Positions 34,313 through 44,006 of a DNA stretch of 62,004 nucleotides are shown piece by piece. The translations under genes were made by a program, and so were the position numbers. The notes beneath the pieces were generated by a model. It searched no databases and had not been told where the DNA came from. It was given only the letters and a program-made list of their open reading frames with translations. The stretch covers positions 201,594 to 263,597 of the forward strand of contig NZ_ML762427.1 in assembly GCF_009498735.1 (NCBI RefSeq), in the 5' to 3' direction. The DNA comes from Gracilibacillus oryzae. GTDB taxonomy: Bacteria > Bacillota > Bacilli > Bacillales > Amphibacillaceae. Position 1 is the first letter of the stretch. The number at the start of each line of letters is the position of its first letter.

Positions 34313-35467
34313 ATGAAAAGACGTTTTTGGATTTTAGTAAGTATTGTGGCCGTCTCCGGCTTCAGTCAGGGCATGCTTTTGCCATTAATTGCTGTTATTT
34401 TTGAAAACAGTGGGGTGTCCTCCTTTCTTAATGGGTTAAACGCTACCGGCCTATATATAGGGATACTTTTGGCCTCTCCGTTTATGGAACAACCGTTAAG
34501 AAAATATGGATACAAGCCGCTTATTATTACTGGCGGTTTGTTTGTTATTCTTTCCCTTGCATTATTTCCGCTCTGGAAATCCTTTATCTTCTGGTTTTTC
34601 TTACGATTGCTAATCGGAATCGGGGACCATGCCTTAAATTTTGGTGCGCAGACGTGGATTACTGCTTTCTCACCAGAACATAAAAGAGGAAGAAATATTG
34701 CTATTTACGGATTATTCTTTGGAATTGGTTTTGCCGTCGGACCTTTGATGGTACCTTTAGTAAATATTAATGAAAGCCTGCCGTTTATTGTCTCTTCCAT
34801 TCTTAGTTTAATTGGCTGGTTGTTTTTATTTTCACTAAGAAATGAATGGCCAGAACAGGACTTTCACATGAGTTCCATGAGAGGTACCATTAAACGCTTT
34901 GCCACAGCATGGAAATATGCATGGATCGCTTTTTTGCCACCATTTGCTTATGGCTTTTTGGAAACCTCTCTAAATGGAAGCTTTCCTGTCTATGGATTAA
35001 GAGTGGGACTGGATGTCCATCAGGTTTCTACTTTACTTGTCGCCTTCGCGATCGGCGGGATTGTTTTTCAATTACCTTTGGGGATGTTAAGTGATAAATT
35101 GGGCAGAAGGAAAATCTTGAGAAGTGTTTTACTACTTGGGTTTATCGCCTTTACTATGGCTGGTTTTCTGGAACATTCCTATCTTGCCTTAAATATCTGT
35201 CTTTTTATTGCCGGAATGTTTGTCGGCTCCACATTCTCACTTGGTATATCTTATATGACAGATCTGATGCCGAAAAACCTTCTTCCGACAGGCAACTTAT
35301 TATGCGGTATTTTCTTCAGTTTTGGCAGTTTATCAGGACCGACAGTTGGCGGTTTGTTTATCCAGCTTTTTCAGTCCATTAGCTTTTTTACCATTATAAG
35401 TGGCCTTTATCTGCTGATATTCCTGTTAACATGGATTAAAACAACACCTGTTAATAATACAGCGTAA
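34313..35467 (+). CDS. MFS transporter (drug efflux type)
   Basis: 384 residues with 12 hydrophobic segments. Loop 2-3 lacks the full consensus, but DKLGRRKILR in loop 8-9 and LLIGIGDHALNFGAQTWITAF in helix 4-5 support the major facilitator superfamily, of the 12-helix DHA1-like group. Start ATG after GAAGGTAAG. No regulator gene is adjacent. Substrate unknown. Confidence 0.88.
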   Translation: MKRRFWILVSIVAVSGFSQGMLLPLIAVIFENSGVSSFLNGLNATGLYIGILLASPFMEQPLRKYGYKPLIITGGLFVILSLALFPLWKSFIFWFFLRLLIGIGDHALNFGAQTWITAFSPEHKRGRNIAIYGLFFGIGFAVGPLMVPLVNINESLPFIVSSILSLIGWLFLFSLRNEWPEQDFHMSSMRGTIKRFATAWKYAWIAFLPPFAYGFLETSLNGSFPVYGLRVGLDVHQVSTLLVAFAIGGIVFQLPLGMLSDKLGRRKILRSVLLLGFIAFTMAGFLEHSYLALNICLFIAGMFVGSTFSLGISYMTDLMPKNLLPTGNLLCGIFFSFGSLSGPTVGGLFIQLFQSISFFTIISGLYLLIFLLTWIKTTPVNNTA

Positions 35468-35522
35468 AAATTGTGAAAATCGTCCATCAATATCCCTTAA
35501 TATTGGTGGATTCTTTAATTGA

Positions 35523-35551
35523 TTGCATATATAAGCAAATCATTATATACT
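35523..35551 (+). promoter_or_regulatory. Promoter of the ars operon
   Basis: TTGCAT (35523-35528), 17-bp spacer, TATACT (35546-35551). An imperfect dyad (TATATAAGC...ATTATATA) covers the promoter and is a plausible ArsR operator. AAGGGGG precedes arsR. Confidence 0.6.
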
Positions 35552-35574
35552 AATATAGGTAAAGGGGGATTAGT

Positions 35575-35919
35575 ATGTCGGAAAATTTAGTTGCTGTTGA
35601 TAAGGCTGCAACCATTTTAAAGTTATTAGGAGACAAAACTCGGTTGATGATGGTGAAACTATTAGAAAACAATACTTGCTGCGTCTGCGAATTTGTTGAA
35701 ATATTCCAGACAAGTCAACCTGCGATCAGCCAACACCTCCGCAAATTAAGAGATATTGGTGTCGTTATGGAAGAAAGAAAGGGTCAGTGGATATTTTATT
35801 CTTTAAACAAAAATTATGATCACTATAGTTTGGTTGAGCAAATTCTTCAACAAGTACCAAATCAAGAACATAAGTTGAAAGAACTCGAAGAAAATGGCAC
35901 AAGAATCTCTTGTTGTTAA
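35575..35919 (+). CDS. arsR: ArsR-family arsenic-responsive repressor
   Basis: 114 residues with a winged helix (FVEIFQTSQPAISQHLRKLRDIGVV) and the metal-binding cluster CCVCE at residues 35-39 in the alpha-3 position, as in arsenite-sensing ArsR proteins. It is first in arsRBC, 15 bp before arsB, and presumably represses the operon until As(III) or Sb(III) binds. Confidence 0.95.
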   Translation: MSENLVAVDKAATILKLLGDKTRLMMVKLLENNTCCVCEFVEIFQTSQPAISQHLRKLRDIGVVMEERKGQWIFYSLNKNYDHYSLVEQILQQVPNQEHKLKELEENGTRISCC

Positions 35920-35934
35920 GATGGAGGGGATCAA

Positions 35935-37224
35935 TTGGCATTACTAGCTGTCCTTATTTTTCTAATTACCTTAATATTTGTAATATGGCAGCCAAAAGGG
36001 CTGTCGATCGGATGGTCTGCCTGTGGGGGAGCTGTCATTGCTCTCATTATTGGTGTAGTAAGTCTGGATGATGTCTTAGAGGTTACAGGTATTGTCTGGA
36101 ATGCGACACTTGCTTTCGTTGCTATCATTATTATTTCTTTAATTCTCGATGAAATCGGCTTTTTTGAATGGGCAGCATTACATATGGCCAGAGCTGCAAA
36201 AGGCAATGGCATCAGAATGTTTGTCTATATCAGCTTGCTTGGAGCCATCGTTGCCGCATTTTTTGCTAATGACGGGGCAGCGCTTATTCTCACACCGATT
36301 GTTTTAGCAATGGTTCGGAACCTGAATTTCACAGAAAAGATGGTTTTCCCATTTATTATGGCAAGTGGCTTTATTGCTGATACAACATCCCTACCCCTGA
36401 TCGTAAGTAACTTAGTAAACATTGTTTCAGCAGATTTTTTCGACATCGGTTTTGTTGAATATGCCTCACGCATGATTATTCCAAACTTTTTCTCACTTGC
36501 TGCAACGATTATTGTTTTACTGATTTACTTTAAGAAAAGTATTCCGGGAAATTATGAAATAACTAACTTAAAAAATCCATCGGAAGTCATTAAAGATGAT
36601 AAAATGTTTCGTCTGTCCTGGTATGTGCTGGCAATATTATTGGCAGGTTACTTTATCAGTGAATTTATTGAGATCCCTGTCTCCATTGTGGCAGGAATGA
36701 TTGCCATTCTCTTTTTAATTCTGGCCCGTAATAGCAAAGCGGTTCATACCAAATCTGTCATCAAAGGTGCACCATGGGAGATCGTCTTCTTCTCAATTGG
36801 GATGTATGTGGTAGTATTTGGACTTAGAAATGCCGGTTTAACGGACATTCTGGCAAGTGTTATTCAAGCAAGTGCTGAACAGGGGTTGTTTATTGCTACC
36901 ATTTCCATGGGCTTTATTGCCGCAATTTTGTCATCGATCATGAACAATATGCCAACTGTAATGATCGATGCTATCGCCATTGCAGAAACCAGTACATCAG
37001 GCGTTATCAGGGAAGCATTAATTTATGCAAATGTTATTGGTTCTGACCTTGGGCCAAAAATTACCCCAATTGGTTCTTTAGCGACTTTATTGTGGTTGCA
37101 TGTTTTATCACAAAAAGGGGTGAAGATCTCCTGGGGAACTTATTTTAAAACAGGTATTATCTTAACCATACCAATTCTGTTAATTACCCTGATTGGATTG
37201 TTTATCACACTTTCTCTATTATAA
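35935..37224 (+). CDS. arsB: Arsenite efflux permease ArsB
   Basis: 429 residues with about 11-12 membrane helices and ArsB/ion-transporter family motifs: [16 protein letters not shown] near residue 110 and a second copy-like [10 protein letters not shown] near 330. TTG start with GGAGGG six bases upstream. It exports arsenite, driven by the membrane potential, and is preceded by arsR and followed by arsC. Confidence 0.95.
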   Translation: MALLAVLIFLITLIFVIWQPKGLSIGWSACGGAVIALIIGVVSLDDVLEVTGIVWNATLAFVAIIIISLILDEIGFFEWAALHMARAAKGNGIRMFVYISLLGAIVAAFFANDGAALILTPIVLAMVRNLNFTEKMVFPFIMASGFIADTTSLPLIVSNLVNIVSADFFDIGFVEYASRMIIPNFFSLAATIIVLLIYFKKSIPGNYEITNLKNPSEVIKDDKMFRLSWYVLAILLAGYFISEFIEIPVSIVAGMIAILFLILARNSKAVHTKSVIKGAPWEIVFFSIGMYVVVFGLRNAGLTDILASVIQASAEQGLFIATISMGFIAAILSSIMNNMPTVMIDAIAIAETSTSGVIREALIYANVIGSDLGPKITPIGSLATLLWLHVLSQKGVKISWGTYFKTGIILTIPILLITLIGLFITLSLL

Positions 37225-37242
37225 AAAAGGAGCTCGATAATA

Positions 37243-37662
37243 ATGTCAGAAAAAATTATTTATTTCTTATGTACAGGAAACTCATGCCGCAGTCAAATGG
37301 CGGAAGGCTGGGCGAAAAAACACTTAGGTAATGGTTGGAAAGTTTACAGTGCAGGTATTGAAGCACATGGCCTGAATCCTAATGCAGTGAAAGCTATGAA
37401 TGAAGTTGGGATTGATATTTCGAACCAAGAATCAGAGATTATTGATCCAGAGATTTTAAATAATGCGACACTAGCTGTCACTCTTTGTGGCGATGCTGCC
37501 GACAAATGTCCTGTAACACCTCCTAACGTAAAGCGGGAGCATTGGGGATTTGATGACCCTGCCAAAGCAGAAGGCACGGATGAGGAAAAGTGGGAGTTTT
37601 TCCAAAGAGTGCGTGATGAAATTGGTGAAAGAATAAAAAAGTTTGCGGAAACAGGTAAATAG
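37243..37662 (+). CDS. arsC: Arsenate reductase, thioredoxin-coupled
   Basis: 139 residues, low-molecular-weight phosphatase fold. The P-loop CTGNSCRSQ has Cys-10, and redox partners Cys-82 and Cys-89 lie in [16 protein letters not shown], the same spacing as plasmid pI258/Bacillus ArsC. It reduces arsenate to arsenite for export by ArsB, with thioredoxin as electron donor. AAGGAG precedes the ATG. Confidence 0.96.
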   Translation: MSEKIIYFLCTGNSCRSQMAEGWAKKHLGNGWKVYSAGIEAHGLNPNAVKAMNEVGIDISNQESEIIDPEILNNATLAVTLCGDAADKCPVTPPNVKREHWGFDDPAKAEGTDEEKWEFFQRVRDEIGERIKKFAETGK

Positions 37663-37672
37663 AGTTATTTGG

Positions 37673-37711
37673 GCGAGCCGCCTTTTGTAAAAAGTGGCTC
37701 GCTATTTTTTT
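37673..37711 (+). terminator. Terminator of the ars operon
   Basis: GCGAGCC (37673-37679) pairs with GGCTCGC (37696-37702), followed by TATTTTTTT. Confidence 0.9.
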
Positions 37712-38180
37712 ATAAAATAAGATCTTTGCCATAGTAAATCGTTACTACAGTCAGCAGCAAAAGAATTACTTTTTCCATTGACCCACCTGTTTTCATTGTA
37801 ACTGGAAATCGGAATGTCAGGTCTGCAGGATAGAGTAACTTTATTCCATTTTTCGTCATCGCATCTAATAATAGATGGCTTGCCATTCCCAACAGAAACC
37901 CAGTAATAATAGATTGATTATTGGTAAAAAAAGTCAAAACATAACCGATCAGCACAAGAAACAGCAAACTGTGTGTAAAAGTTCTGTGCCCAAACAGTTT
38001 GTTTACCATCTTAGATATCATCGGAAGTTTCCGGCCTATCTTGCTGCCACTATGGCATATATCTGGTATAAGTGATCCTATCGTTCCTGCTGCAATAAAA
38101 AATCCGGGGTCATATCCGGTAAACTGGACAGTAACAACAGAAGCTGCTATCCCTCCCATTAAATGTGTCTTTCCTGTCAT
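37710..38180 (-). CDS. YdjM-type metal-dependent hydrolase, membrane protein
   Basis: 156 residues. MTGKTHLMGGIAA at the start, GSLIPDICH, GHRTFTHSLLFL and ASHLLLDAMTKNGIKLLYP place it in the YdjM/YfhP (DUF457) group of membrane proteins with conserved His and Asp, related to phospholipase C/P1 nuclease folds. About four membrane segments. Its role in Bacillaceae is not established. A weak LexA-like sequence upstream was rejected (see rejected list). Confidence 0.88.
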   Translation of the reverse strand: MTGKTHLMGGIAASVVTVQFTGYDPGFFIAAGTIGSLIPDICHSGSKIGRKLPMISKMVNKLFGHRTFTHSLLFLVLIGYVLTFFTNNQSIITGFLLGMASHLLLDAMTKNGIKLLYPADLTFRFPVTMKTGGSMEKVILLLLTVVTIYYGKDLIL

Positions 38181-38715
38181 ATGTATTCTCCTCAGTTGTC
38201 TTTCCTTGATGTTTGATACCCAAACGAAACATCTGTTCCTATTTTATCATATTTTTGTTTGGATACCAGTCATTTTTGCCATTTTATCTGTATATCAGGT
38301 TTTACTACATACAAAAATATATCTTTTCCCAATTTCATCTATTTACAATCAATAGAAGACCTCCTACGCATTTATCATAAGATAAGTGTATAGGAGGTCG
38401 AGTTGTTATTAGAGATTTTTTGTTATCGGGCGCTTACTTTGTTGCTCTATCTAACTCCGCTTTTTCTTCGCTTGGTTCCTGATCAGAGTCTCCCTCATCC
38501 AAAGATCCGCGATAACCCAATTGGACATTATCTATAATCCGCTCTTAGCATCTGTACAAACTATATAAAATGCATAAGTACACATAATTCAATCTCTAAT
38601 TATAGTAGATTATTTTAATCTATCATAACAAGGTGGATTGTGTATAAACAATTCAATATATTCTATCTGTAAAGGAAATACTCTTATAATGTTTCAATTC
38701 TGTAAACTTAACTGA
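38181..38715. other. Long intergenic region with hairpin and possible gene remnant
   Basis: 535 bp. A 19-bp imperfect inverted repeat (38358-38376 and 38381-38399, 16 of 19 matching) contains CCTCCTA and TAGGAGG arms. On the minus strand 38434-38547 can be read as a charged C-terminal peptide ending ...KAELDRATK with no start codon and a stop just upstream, perhaps the 3' remnant of a lost gene. The rest (38550-38715) is AT-rich with nothing recognised. Confidence 0.4.
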
Positions 38716-39534
38716 TCAGGATTCTATTTCTTTGGACTGGACACTCTGAATGAATTCGCTAGGAGTTCGCCCTACATATTTGCGAAACTGTCGGGTAAAA
38801 TGGTTGTAATTTTGAAAACCTACGTCAAGGGCTGCTTCACTTGCATTCCGATTCGTATGGGCAAGGAGCAAGGCAGCTTGCTTAATACGAATTCGGTTTA
38901 GTGCTTCCACAATTGATTCACCAGTATTTTCTTTAAAAAGATGAGACAGTCTCGATGCGGAAATCCCCACACTGTGGGCCAGTTCCTCGACTCGCACCTT
39001 CTCTTTCATCCGGTGAGAAAGTAAATAAAGTGTTTCTTCTATCCTTGGATCCATGCGGCAGGATTGCTGCTTTGCGAGCAGCATCAGAATCTCCCGCAAT
39101 GCATTCAAGCAGAGCTCATGCCAATAGGCTCCTCGCTCCCTGGAATCGGAAAGAATTCGACAAAAGGAATTATAAATGCGGTCCCTCACCGCTTGCTGTT
39201 CAATTTGCCTTATAGTCAGCGCTTTAAATGGAAGTAAACTGGTGTCTATGAATCCAGTAGTAAAATGCGCCCACACAAAATCCCAATTCTTCCCTTCGGT
39301 CGTACCGTAACGATGGGGGACTCCAGGCTTCAAGAGTGTGACGTTACCGGTTGTTACACGCTGCTTGCGGCCGTCTGTCTCGAAGTAACCTTCACCGCCT
39401 AACGTGTAAGTGATTAGCCAGTCGCTCATGCCTTCTGGACGTAAGGTCGAATAATTATCGCTTTCATGGAAATGTCCGGCGATTACTATTCCGTAAGCCA
39501 ATCCATCATAGTTTGAGGGGCGGTCTAACTTCAT
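38716..39534 (-). CDS. AraC-family regulator with cupin-like sensor
   Basis: About 272 residues from ATG 39534, which has AAGGG nine bases upstream (ATG 39543 abuts it). An N-terminal AraC_binding-like beta domain (about 10-120, with LKPGVPHRYG) precedes a C-terminal pair of helix-turn-helix motifs: VGISASRLSHLFKENTG and AALDVGFQNYNHFTRQFRKYVGRTP (quoted in part). Divergent from the PhyH gene. By eye both genes are more GC-rich than their neighbours, and similar AraC/PhyH pairs occur in Paenibacillus-type bacteria, so transfer is suspected. Confidence 0.9.
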   Translation of the reverse strand: MKLDRPSNYDGLAYGIVIAGHFHESDNYSTLRPEGMSDWLITYTLGGEGYFETDGRKQRVTTGNVTLLKPGVPHRYGTTEGKNWDFVWAHFTTGFIDTSLLPFKALTIRQIEQQAVRDRIYNSFCRILSDSRERGAYWHELCLNALREILMLLAKQQSCRMDPRIEETLYLLSHRMKEKVRVEELAHSVGISASRLSHLFKENTGESIVEALNRIRIKQAALLLAHTNRNASEAALDVGFQNYNHFTRQFRKYVGRTPSEFIQSVQSKEIES

Positions 39535-39732
39535 ACTACTCATCCCTTCCAGTAATACTTTAACAAATTTAGTTTAGCTTAACTGATAGTGGTATACAAG
39601 TGTCCCATATTCAGAAATAGCAGAATCGTATGTGTTGTTAGCAAGATCGTTCCTTCTCATAACCATTATTGTAACTGTATAATTTAAATATATGAAATAT
39701 CAGCCATAGTATAAATAGAGGAGGAGAAACAA

Positions 39733-40542
39733 ATGACGTATAAGCAGCTGGTTTTAACGGATGAACAAAAGAAAGCGTTTCAAAAAGATGGTTATTTAAT
39801 AGTCAAAGGATTGTTTAAGGAGCAGCAATTGAAGGAGATTGACAAAACCTTTGAGGACATCAGCCATCAGGTAATCCCCGGACATTTTGAACCGGATTTG
39901 CAGCAAGAAACTGTCGACCCGCTCAAACGATATCCAAGGGTCATGCATCCGCACCGGTTTAATGAAACAGCCAAACGGTATATGTTACATCCACCGGTAA
40001 TGGACGTTCTTGCTGATTTATATGGGGAAGAACCATTGGCAGCCCAAAGCATGTTTTATTACAAACCACCGGGAGCACGGGGACAGGCGCTTCATCAGGA
40101 TAACTTTTACTTAAAGGTTGAGCCAGGAAACTGCATCGCAGCGTGGACAGCGATCGATTCAACTGATCAGGAGAATGGCGCACTTTTAGTTGTACCAAAG
40201 ACTAGTGAGCATGATATTGTATGTCCTGAATTGTCTGATCCCAAAGAATCATTCACTACACATTACGTGAAGCCACCGAAGGATCATAAGGCAATTCCCG
40301 TAGTGATGGATAGAGGAGATGTGCTCTTTTTTAATGGGAATCTGATTCATGGCTCGTACAGCAATAAGTCGAAAGATCGTTTCCGGCGTGCATTTATTTG
40401 CCACTATGCCAACAGTTCAGCAACTCGCATCTCCTCGCATTATCGTCCTCTGTTCCGAGCAGACGGCACGGCGGTGGATATTGAGACAAATCCGGATGGA
40501 GGTCCATGTGGCATTGAGTACGACATACCGTATATCCACTAA
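39733..40542 (+). CDS. Phytanoyl-CoA dioxygenase (PhyH) family protein
   Basis: 269 residues. The Fe(II)/2-oxoglutarate facial triad is visible as His-121, Asp-123 (LHQDNFYL) and His-206 (LIHGSYSNKS), with Arg-216 region RFRRAF for 2-oxoglutarate. GAGGAGG precedes the ATG. Enzymes of this family hydroxylate small molecules. With an AraC-type sugar-responsive-like regulator divergent to it, a role in catabolism of a compound imported elsewhere is possible. GC content looks raised compared with flanking genes. Confidence 0.92.
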   Translation: MTYKQLVLTDEQKKAFQKDGYLIVKGLFKEQQLKEIDKTFEDISHQVIPGHFEPDLQQETVDPLKRYPRVMHPHRFNETAKRYMLHPPVMDVLADLYGEEPLAAQSMFYYKPPGARGQALHQDNFYLKVEPGNCIAAWTAIDSTDQENGALLVVPKTSEHDIVCPELSDPKESFTTHYVKPPKDHKAIPVVMDRGDVLFFNGNLIHGSYSNKSKDRFRRAFICHYANSSATRISSHYRPLFRADGTAVDIETNPDGGPCGIEYDIPYIH

Positions 40543-40769
40543 GAGCCTCATTTTTTCCGGTATAGAAGGAAAAAATAAAAGTAAAATAAAATACAAATCC
40601 TACAATCATGCATTTTAATCATAAAGCACAATTAAAAAGGATAAAATAACTCCTTTATTTACAAAGATGCAGTTTCCCCCCATTTTTATCCGATCAGTTC
40701 TGTTTACTTAACTTCTTTACAGGGAAGATTTAAAATAGAAGTATAGTACAATTGGAAAGGATGAAAAGG

Positions 40770-41420
40770 ATGAAAGTATTAGTAATCGGCGCAAATGGGC
40801 AAATCGGAAAACATCTTGTCAAACTAATTCAGGATAATGATAAATTAGAAGCAAAAGCGATGATTCGCAAAGAGGAACAAGCTGACTTTTTTAAAGACTT
40901 AGGGGCAGATGTAGCTGTCGTCAACCTTGAGGGTGAAATTGACGATATAGCAAAAGCAGCTGATGACGTTGATGCGATTGTCTTCACTGCAGGATCTGGA
41001 CCGAACACTGGAAAAGATAAAACAATCATGGTCGACCTTGATGGGGCTGTGAAGACAATTGAAGCAGCCAAGCACGCTAATGTAAAACGCTATGTGATGA
41101 TCAGTTCATATGATACTACTCGTGAGGCTATTCAGGAATCACCAGAATCATTTGCACCATATGTTGTGGCAAAGCATTATGCGGATGAATGGTTACGAGC
41201 TGCTGATTTAGATTATACAATCATCCATCCTGGTATGCTGACAAATGATACAGGCAAAAATCAGGTAGAACTTGCGGAAAAAGTGGAAAGAGGAGAAGTA
41301 CCACGTGAGGATATCGCTCAAGTGATCTTAGAAAGTTTACTCAATGATTCTACGATTAAAAAAGAATTCCAGGTGGTATCTGGTAACAGCACGATAGAAG
41401 ATGCTATTAAATCTTTATAA
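40770..41420 (+). CDS. NAD(P)-binding atypical SDR (YhfK-like)
   Basis: 216 residues. Rossmann motif VIGANGQIGKH at the N-terminus, VFTAGSG, YVMISSYD and a YVVAKHYADE element place it with the NAD(P)-binding YhfK/YwnB group of atypical SDRs. ATG 40770 is chosen because AAAGG lies nine bases upstream; in-frame TTG 40752 and ATG 40761 are too close to that site. Flavin reductase-like or protective functions have been proposed for relatives; the substrate is unknown. Confidence 0.9.
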   Translation: MKVLVIGANGQIGKHLVKLIQDNDKLEAKAMIRKEEQADFFKDLGADVAVVNLEGEIDDIAKAADDVDAIVFTAGSGPNTGKDKTIMVDLDGAVKTIEAAKHANVKRYVMISSYDTTREAIQESPESFAPYVVAKHYADEWLRAADLDYTIIHPGMLTNDTGKNQVELAEKVERGEVPREDIAQVILESLLNDSTIKKEFQVVSGNSTIEDAIKSL

Positions 41421-41436
41421 TCTTCAGATGTCATTT

Positions 41437-41470
41437 GGCAAAAGACCAGTGTTAGCACTGGTCTTTTGCC
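41437..41470. terminator. Strong bidirectional terminator
   Basis: A perfect 15-bp stem (41437-41451 with 41456-41470) and a TTAG loop, with T-rich sequence on both sides. It terminates the YhfK-like gene and, from the other side, the phosphonate transport genes. Confidence 0.95.
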
Positions 41471-41471
41471 T

Positions 41472-42335
41472 TTAATTTTTTACTGTAGAAGGAAAATAAC
41501 GGTCCTTCAATTTAGTTGAGATAAATTCTAAGATGATCGCTATAATGAGAATAAGATAAGTAATTAACCCAACTTCCCGAAGGTCAAAATAGAAGCCTGA
41601 TGCCATAAATAATTCAAAACCTATCCCGCCCGCTCCTGCTGCTGCTCCCATTGCTACTGCAACAGAGAAGTTAATTTCAAAGCGCAGGAAGGTCCATGAT
41701 AATAAATAAGTAAAAGTAGATGGCAGCACTCCATGGACAACAATATGCCACCAGTTGGAGCCAGTTGCTCTTAATGCCTCAAGAATGCCTGGGTCCACTT
41801 CCTCGATTGATTCTGAAAATGCTTTTACTAAGTAAGCGACAGAGTGAAATAGCATTCCCAGAACAGCTGCTTCACTGCCTAATCCTGCTGCAATAGCAAA
41901 AATCAAAACCCACAGTACAGTTGGCACTGCACGAATAAATGCAACAAATATTCTTACTGTTTTTGATAACCATGGCTTTGATAGATTTTCCGCTGCCATT
42001 AATGCCAGGAAAAAGGCAATGATAGCACCAAAGATAGTGGCAAGCACTCCTAACCCTAATGTGACGGCAACTTGATAGAATGCTTCCGCCCAGCTAAAGT
42101 GGCTTAAAGCAGGTTCCAAAAACATTACTCTCAGATTATATAATGTCTCTGTGAATGCACGTTCTATTTGCAAACCGGTATAGTTAAAGAAGAAAAATGC
42201 TAAGATTGTTAACAAGGTTAATATCCAAAGTGTCCACTTTACAACAAGGTCAATTTTGTTTCCTGACTTAATATTAATTTTTCCACTTTTCGTCCGTTTG
42301 ATTACAGCTGGATTTATGCTTGTCTGTACTGCCAT
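41472..42335 (-). CDS. phnE: Phosphonate ABC transporter permease PhnE (second copy)
   Basis: 287 residues, six membrane helices, with the permease EAA-like loop EVDPGILEALRATGSNWW. The N-terminal extension (about 1-30) is cytoplasmic and basic. Start ATG overlaps the stop of the first phnE by one base (TAATG). Two phnE genes suggest a heterodimeric permease. It ends the 11-kb phosphonate cluster. Confidence 0.94.
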   Translation of the reverse strand: MAVQTSINPAVIKRTKSGKINIKSGNKIDLVVKWTLWILTLLTILAFFFFNYTGLQIERAFTETLYNLRVMFLEPALSHFSWAEAFYQVAVTLGLGVLATIFGAIIAFFLALMAAENLSKPWLSKTVRIFVAFIRAVPTVLWVLIFAIAAGLGSEAAVLGMLFHSVAYLVKAFSESIEEVDPGILEALRATGSNWWHIVVHGVLPSTFTYLLSWTFLRFEINFSVAVAMGAAAGAGGIGFELFMASGFYFDLREVGLITYLILIIAIILEFISTKLKDRYFPSTVKN

Positions 42336-43120
42336 TATAAAATCACCTTCCTAATCCTTGTAGATATTAACTCAATGGCAATAACAGCTACAACGATGGT
42401 CAATGTAATTAATGCGACAATATTATAGTTCAAATTTTTATAATATAAATCAAACATATAGCCAATCCCTGTTCCCGTCAGGATTCCAACTAATGTGGCG
42501 CTTCTGATATTAGTTTCAATCATAAACAATATCCAGCTGATCATTTGCGGCAGACTCTGCGGGATAACAGCCTTGCTCACAATCTGGAAATAAGTTGCAC
42601 CTGTCGCGGTTAAAGCCTCTACTGATTTTTGGTCCGCTTCATCAATGGATTCGATAAATGCTCTTGTCAAAAAACCAAGTGTAGCCACAAATAGTGCCAG
42701 AAAACCGGTAACGGAATTCTGTCCAAACGAAATTAATAAAATCAGTGACCATGCAACAACAGGAATGTTACGTGATAAAGATGCAACGAATCTGGCAATC
42801 ACACTAAGTATATTATTTGCTTTAGTCGTTTTAGAGCCCATCAGTGCCAGAAAAAGAGAAAACACAGCAGCAATCGTTGTTGCAGCAATAGACATAAAAA
42901 TCGTCTCATTTAATTTCTCCAGAATGTCAGGTAATCTTTCTAAAGCTTCTTGTGTAATGATTAAGTTCGAGAATATCCAGGCAAAAGCAGCGGGAATTGT
43001 TGCAACACTTTCAAACAGATTGTATTCTGTTACAGCGCTGGATAAATAAGTAGCAGCAATAATAATCAGGAAAACGAACGTCAGTTGCAGCTTTTTTTTA
43101 CGCATAATTTTTTCATTCAT
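42335..43120 (-). CDS. phnE: Phosphonate ABC transporter permease PhnE (first copy)
   Basis: 261 residues, six membrane helices; the EAA loop IDEADQKSVEALTATGATYF is clear (quoted in part: SVEALTATGA). It works with PhnC (ATPase) and PhnD (binding protein) to import phosphonates. Located 12 bp after phnC. Confidence 0.94.
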   Translation of the reverse strand: MNEKIMRKKKLQLTFVFLIIIAATYLSSAVTEYNLFESVATIPAAFAWIFSNLIITQEALERLPDILEKLNETIFMSIAATTIAAVFSLFLALMGSKTTKANNILSVIARFVASLSRNIPVVAWSLILLISFGQNSVTGFLALFVATLGFLTRAFIESIDEADQKSVEALTATGATYFQIVSKAVIPQSLPQMISWILFMIETNIRSATLVGILTGTGIGYMFDLYYKNLNYNIVALITLTIVVAVIAIELISTRIRKVIL

Positions 43121-43132
43121 CTGTTATACCCC

Positions 43133-43897
43133 TTATACGGTGATTAGCTCCCTTGTTTCCATCCCGTAAATATGTTCAATCTTATCTTGTGACAGCAATG
43201 GACTGGCACCATCAAACACCACTTCTCCTTGTTTAAGACCACTGATCCGATGTGCATAATCCTTTGCAACTTCTACTTGATGTAAATTCACAATACAGGT
43301 AATGCCAAGCTCTGTAGAAATCTGTTTAAGATGATCCATAATTATTTTGGAGGAGTTCGGATCAAGTGATGCAATCGGCTCATCACAAAGAATAAGTTTA
43401 GGTTCCTGGATTAAAGCACGGCAAATTCCTACTCTTTGCTGCTGACCTCCACTTAACTGATCACAACGTTTATAAGCCTGTTCCGCGATCCCTAACTTCT
43501 CCAGCAAATCAAAGGCACGCTGTTTTTCTTCTTCAGTAAAGAGTCCAAGCACCCCTCCAATTGTTGATTTATAACCAAAACGCCCATGTAATACATTTTC
43601 AATTACGGTTAAGCGGGGTACTAAATTATAGTGCTGAAATATCATCCCGATGTTTGTCCGCAATCTGCGCAAATCCTTTTTATTTTGCGCACCTACATCC
43701 TTACCATCAAAAAACACACAACCTGTCTCTATCTCGACCATCCGGTTAATACATCTTAACAAAGTAGATTTACCCGCACCTGATGGGCCGATAATGGAAA
43801 TAAATTCACCAGCACCGACACTGAATTCAATATTTTTCAATACTTGGATTTCTGAATTATAGGATTTGTTTAACTCTTTTACTTCTAACAAAGGCAT
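43133..43897 (-). CDS. phnC: Phosphonate ABC transporter ATP-binding protein PhnC
   Basis: 254 residues from ATG 43897 (GGAG ten bases upstream). Walker A GPSGAGKST, signature LSGGQQQRVGICRAL, Walker B LILCDEPIASLD and NLHQVEVAKDYAHRISGL at the C-terminal end fit PhnC. It powers phosphonate uptake together with PhnD and two PhnE. Confidence 0.96.
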   Translation of the reverse strand: MPLLEVKELNKSYNSEIQVLKNIEFSVGAGEFISIIGPSGAGKSTLLRCINRMVEIETGCVFFDGKDVGAQNKKDLRRLRTNIGMIFQHYNLVPRLTVIENVLHGRFGYKSTIGGVLGLFTEEEKQRAFDLLEKLGIAEQAYKRCDQLSGGQQQRVGICRALIQEPKLILCDEPIASLDPNSSKIIMDHLKQISTELGITCIVNLHQVEVAKDYAHRISGLKQGEVVFDGASPLLSQDKIEHIYGMETRELITV

Positions 43898-44006
43898 GTT
43901 CAGCGATCTCCTTTTTATCGTTTTGGATTTTGAGTAATGGATTGAACTTGCATGAATAAGCCATTTGGAGGATAACACTATTCCAAATGGCCTGTTAGAA
44001 TGCTAA

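Noticed and set aside
38226-38239. LexA box upstream of the YdjM-type gene
   Set aside because: Only about 10 of 14 positions fit the Bacillus LexA consensus and the outer bases are wrong, so it is no better than chance.
38400-38540. Plus-strand 44-residue frame from a TTG after TAGGAGG
   Set aside because: The ribosome site is sequestered in the hairpin 38358-38399 and the peptide has no recognisable feature; the minus-strand reading looks more like real coding sequence.
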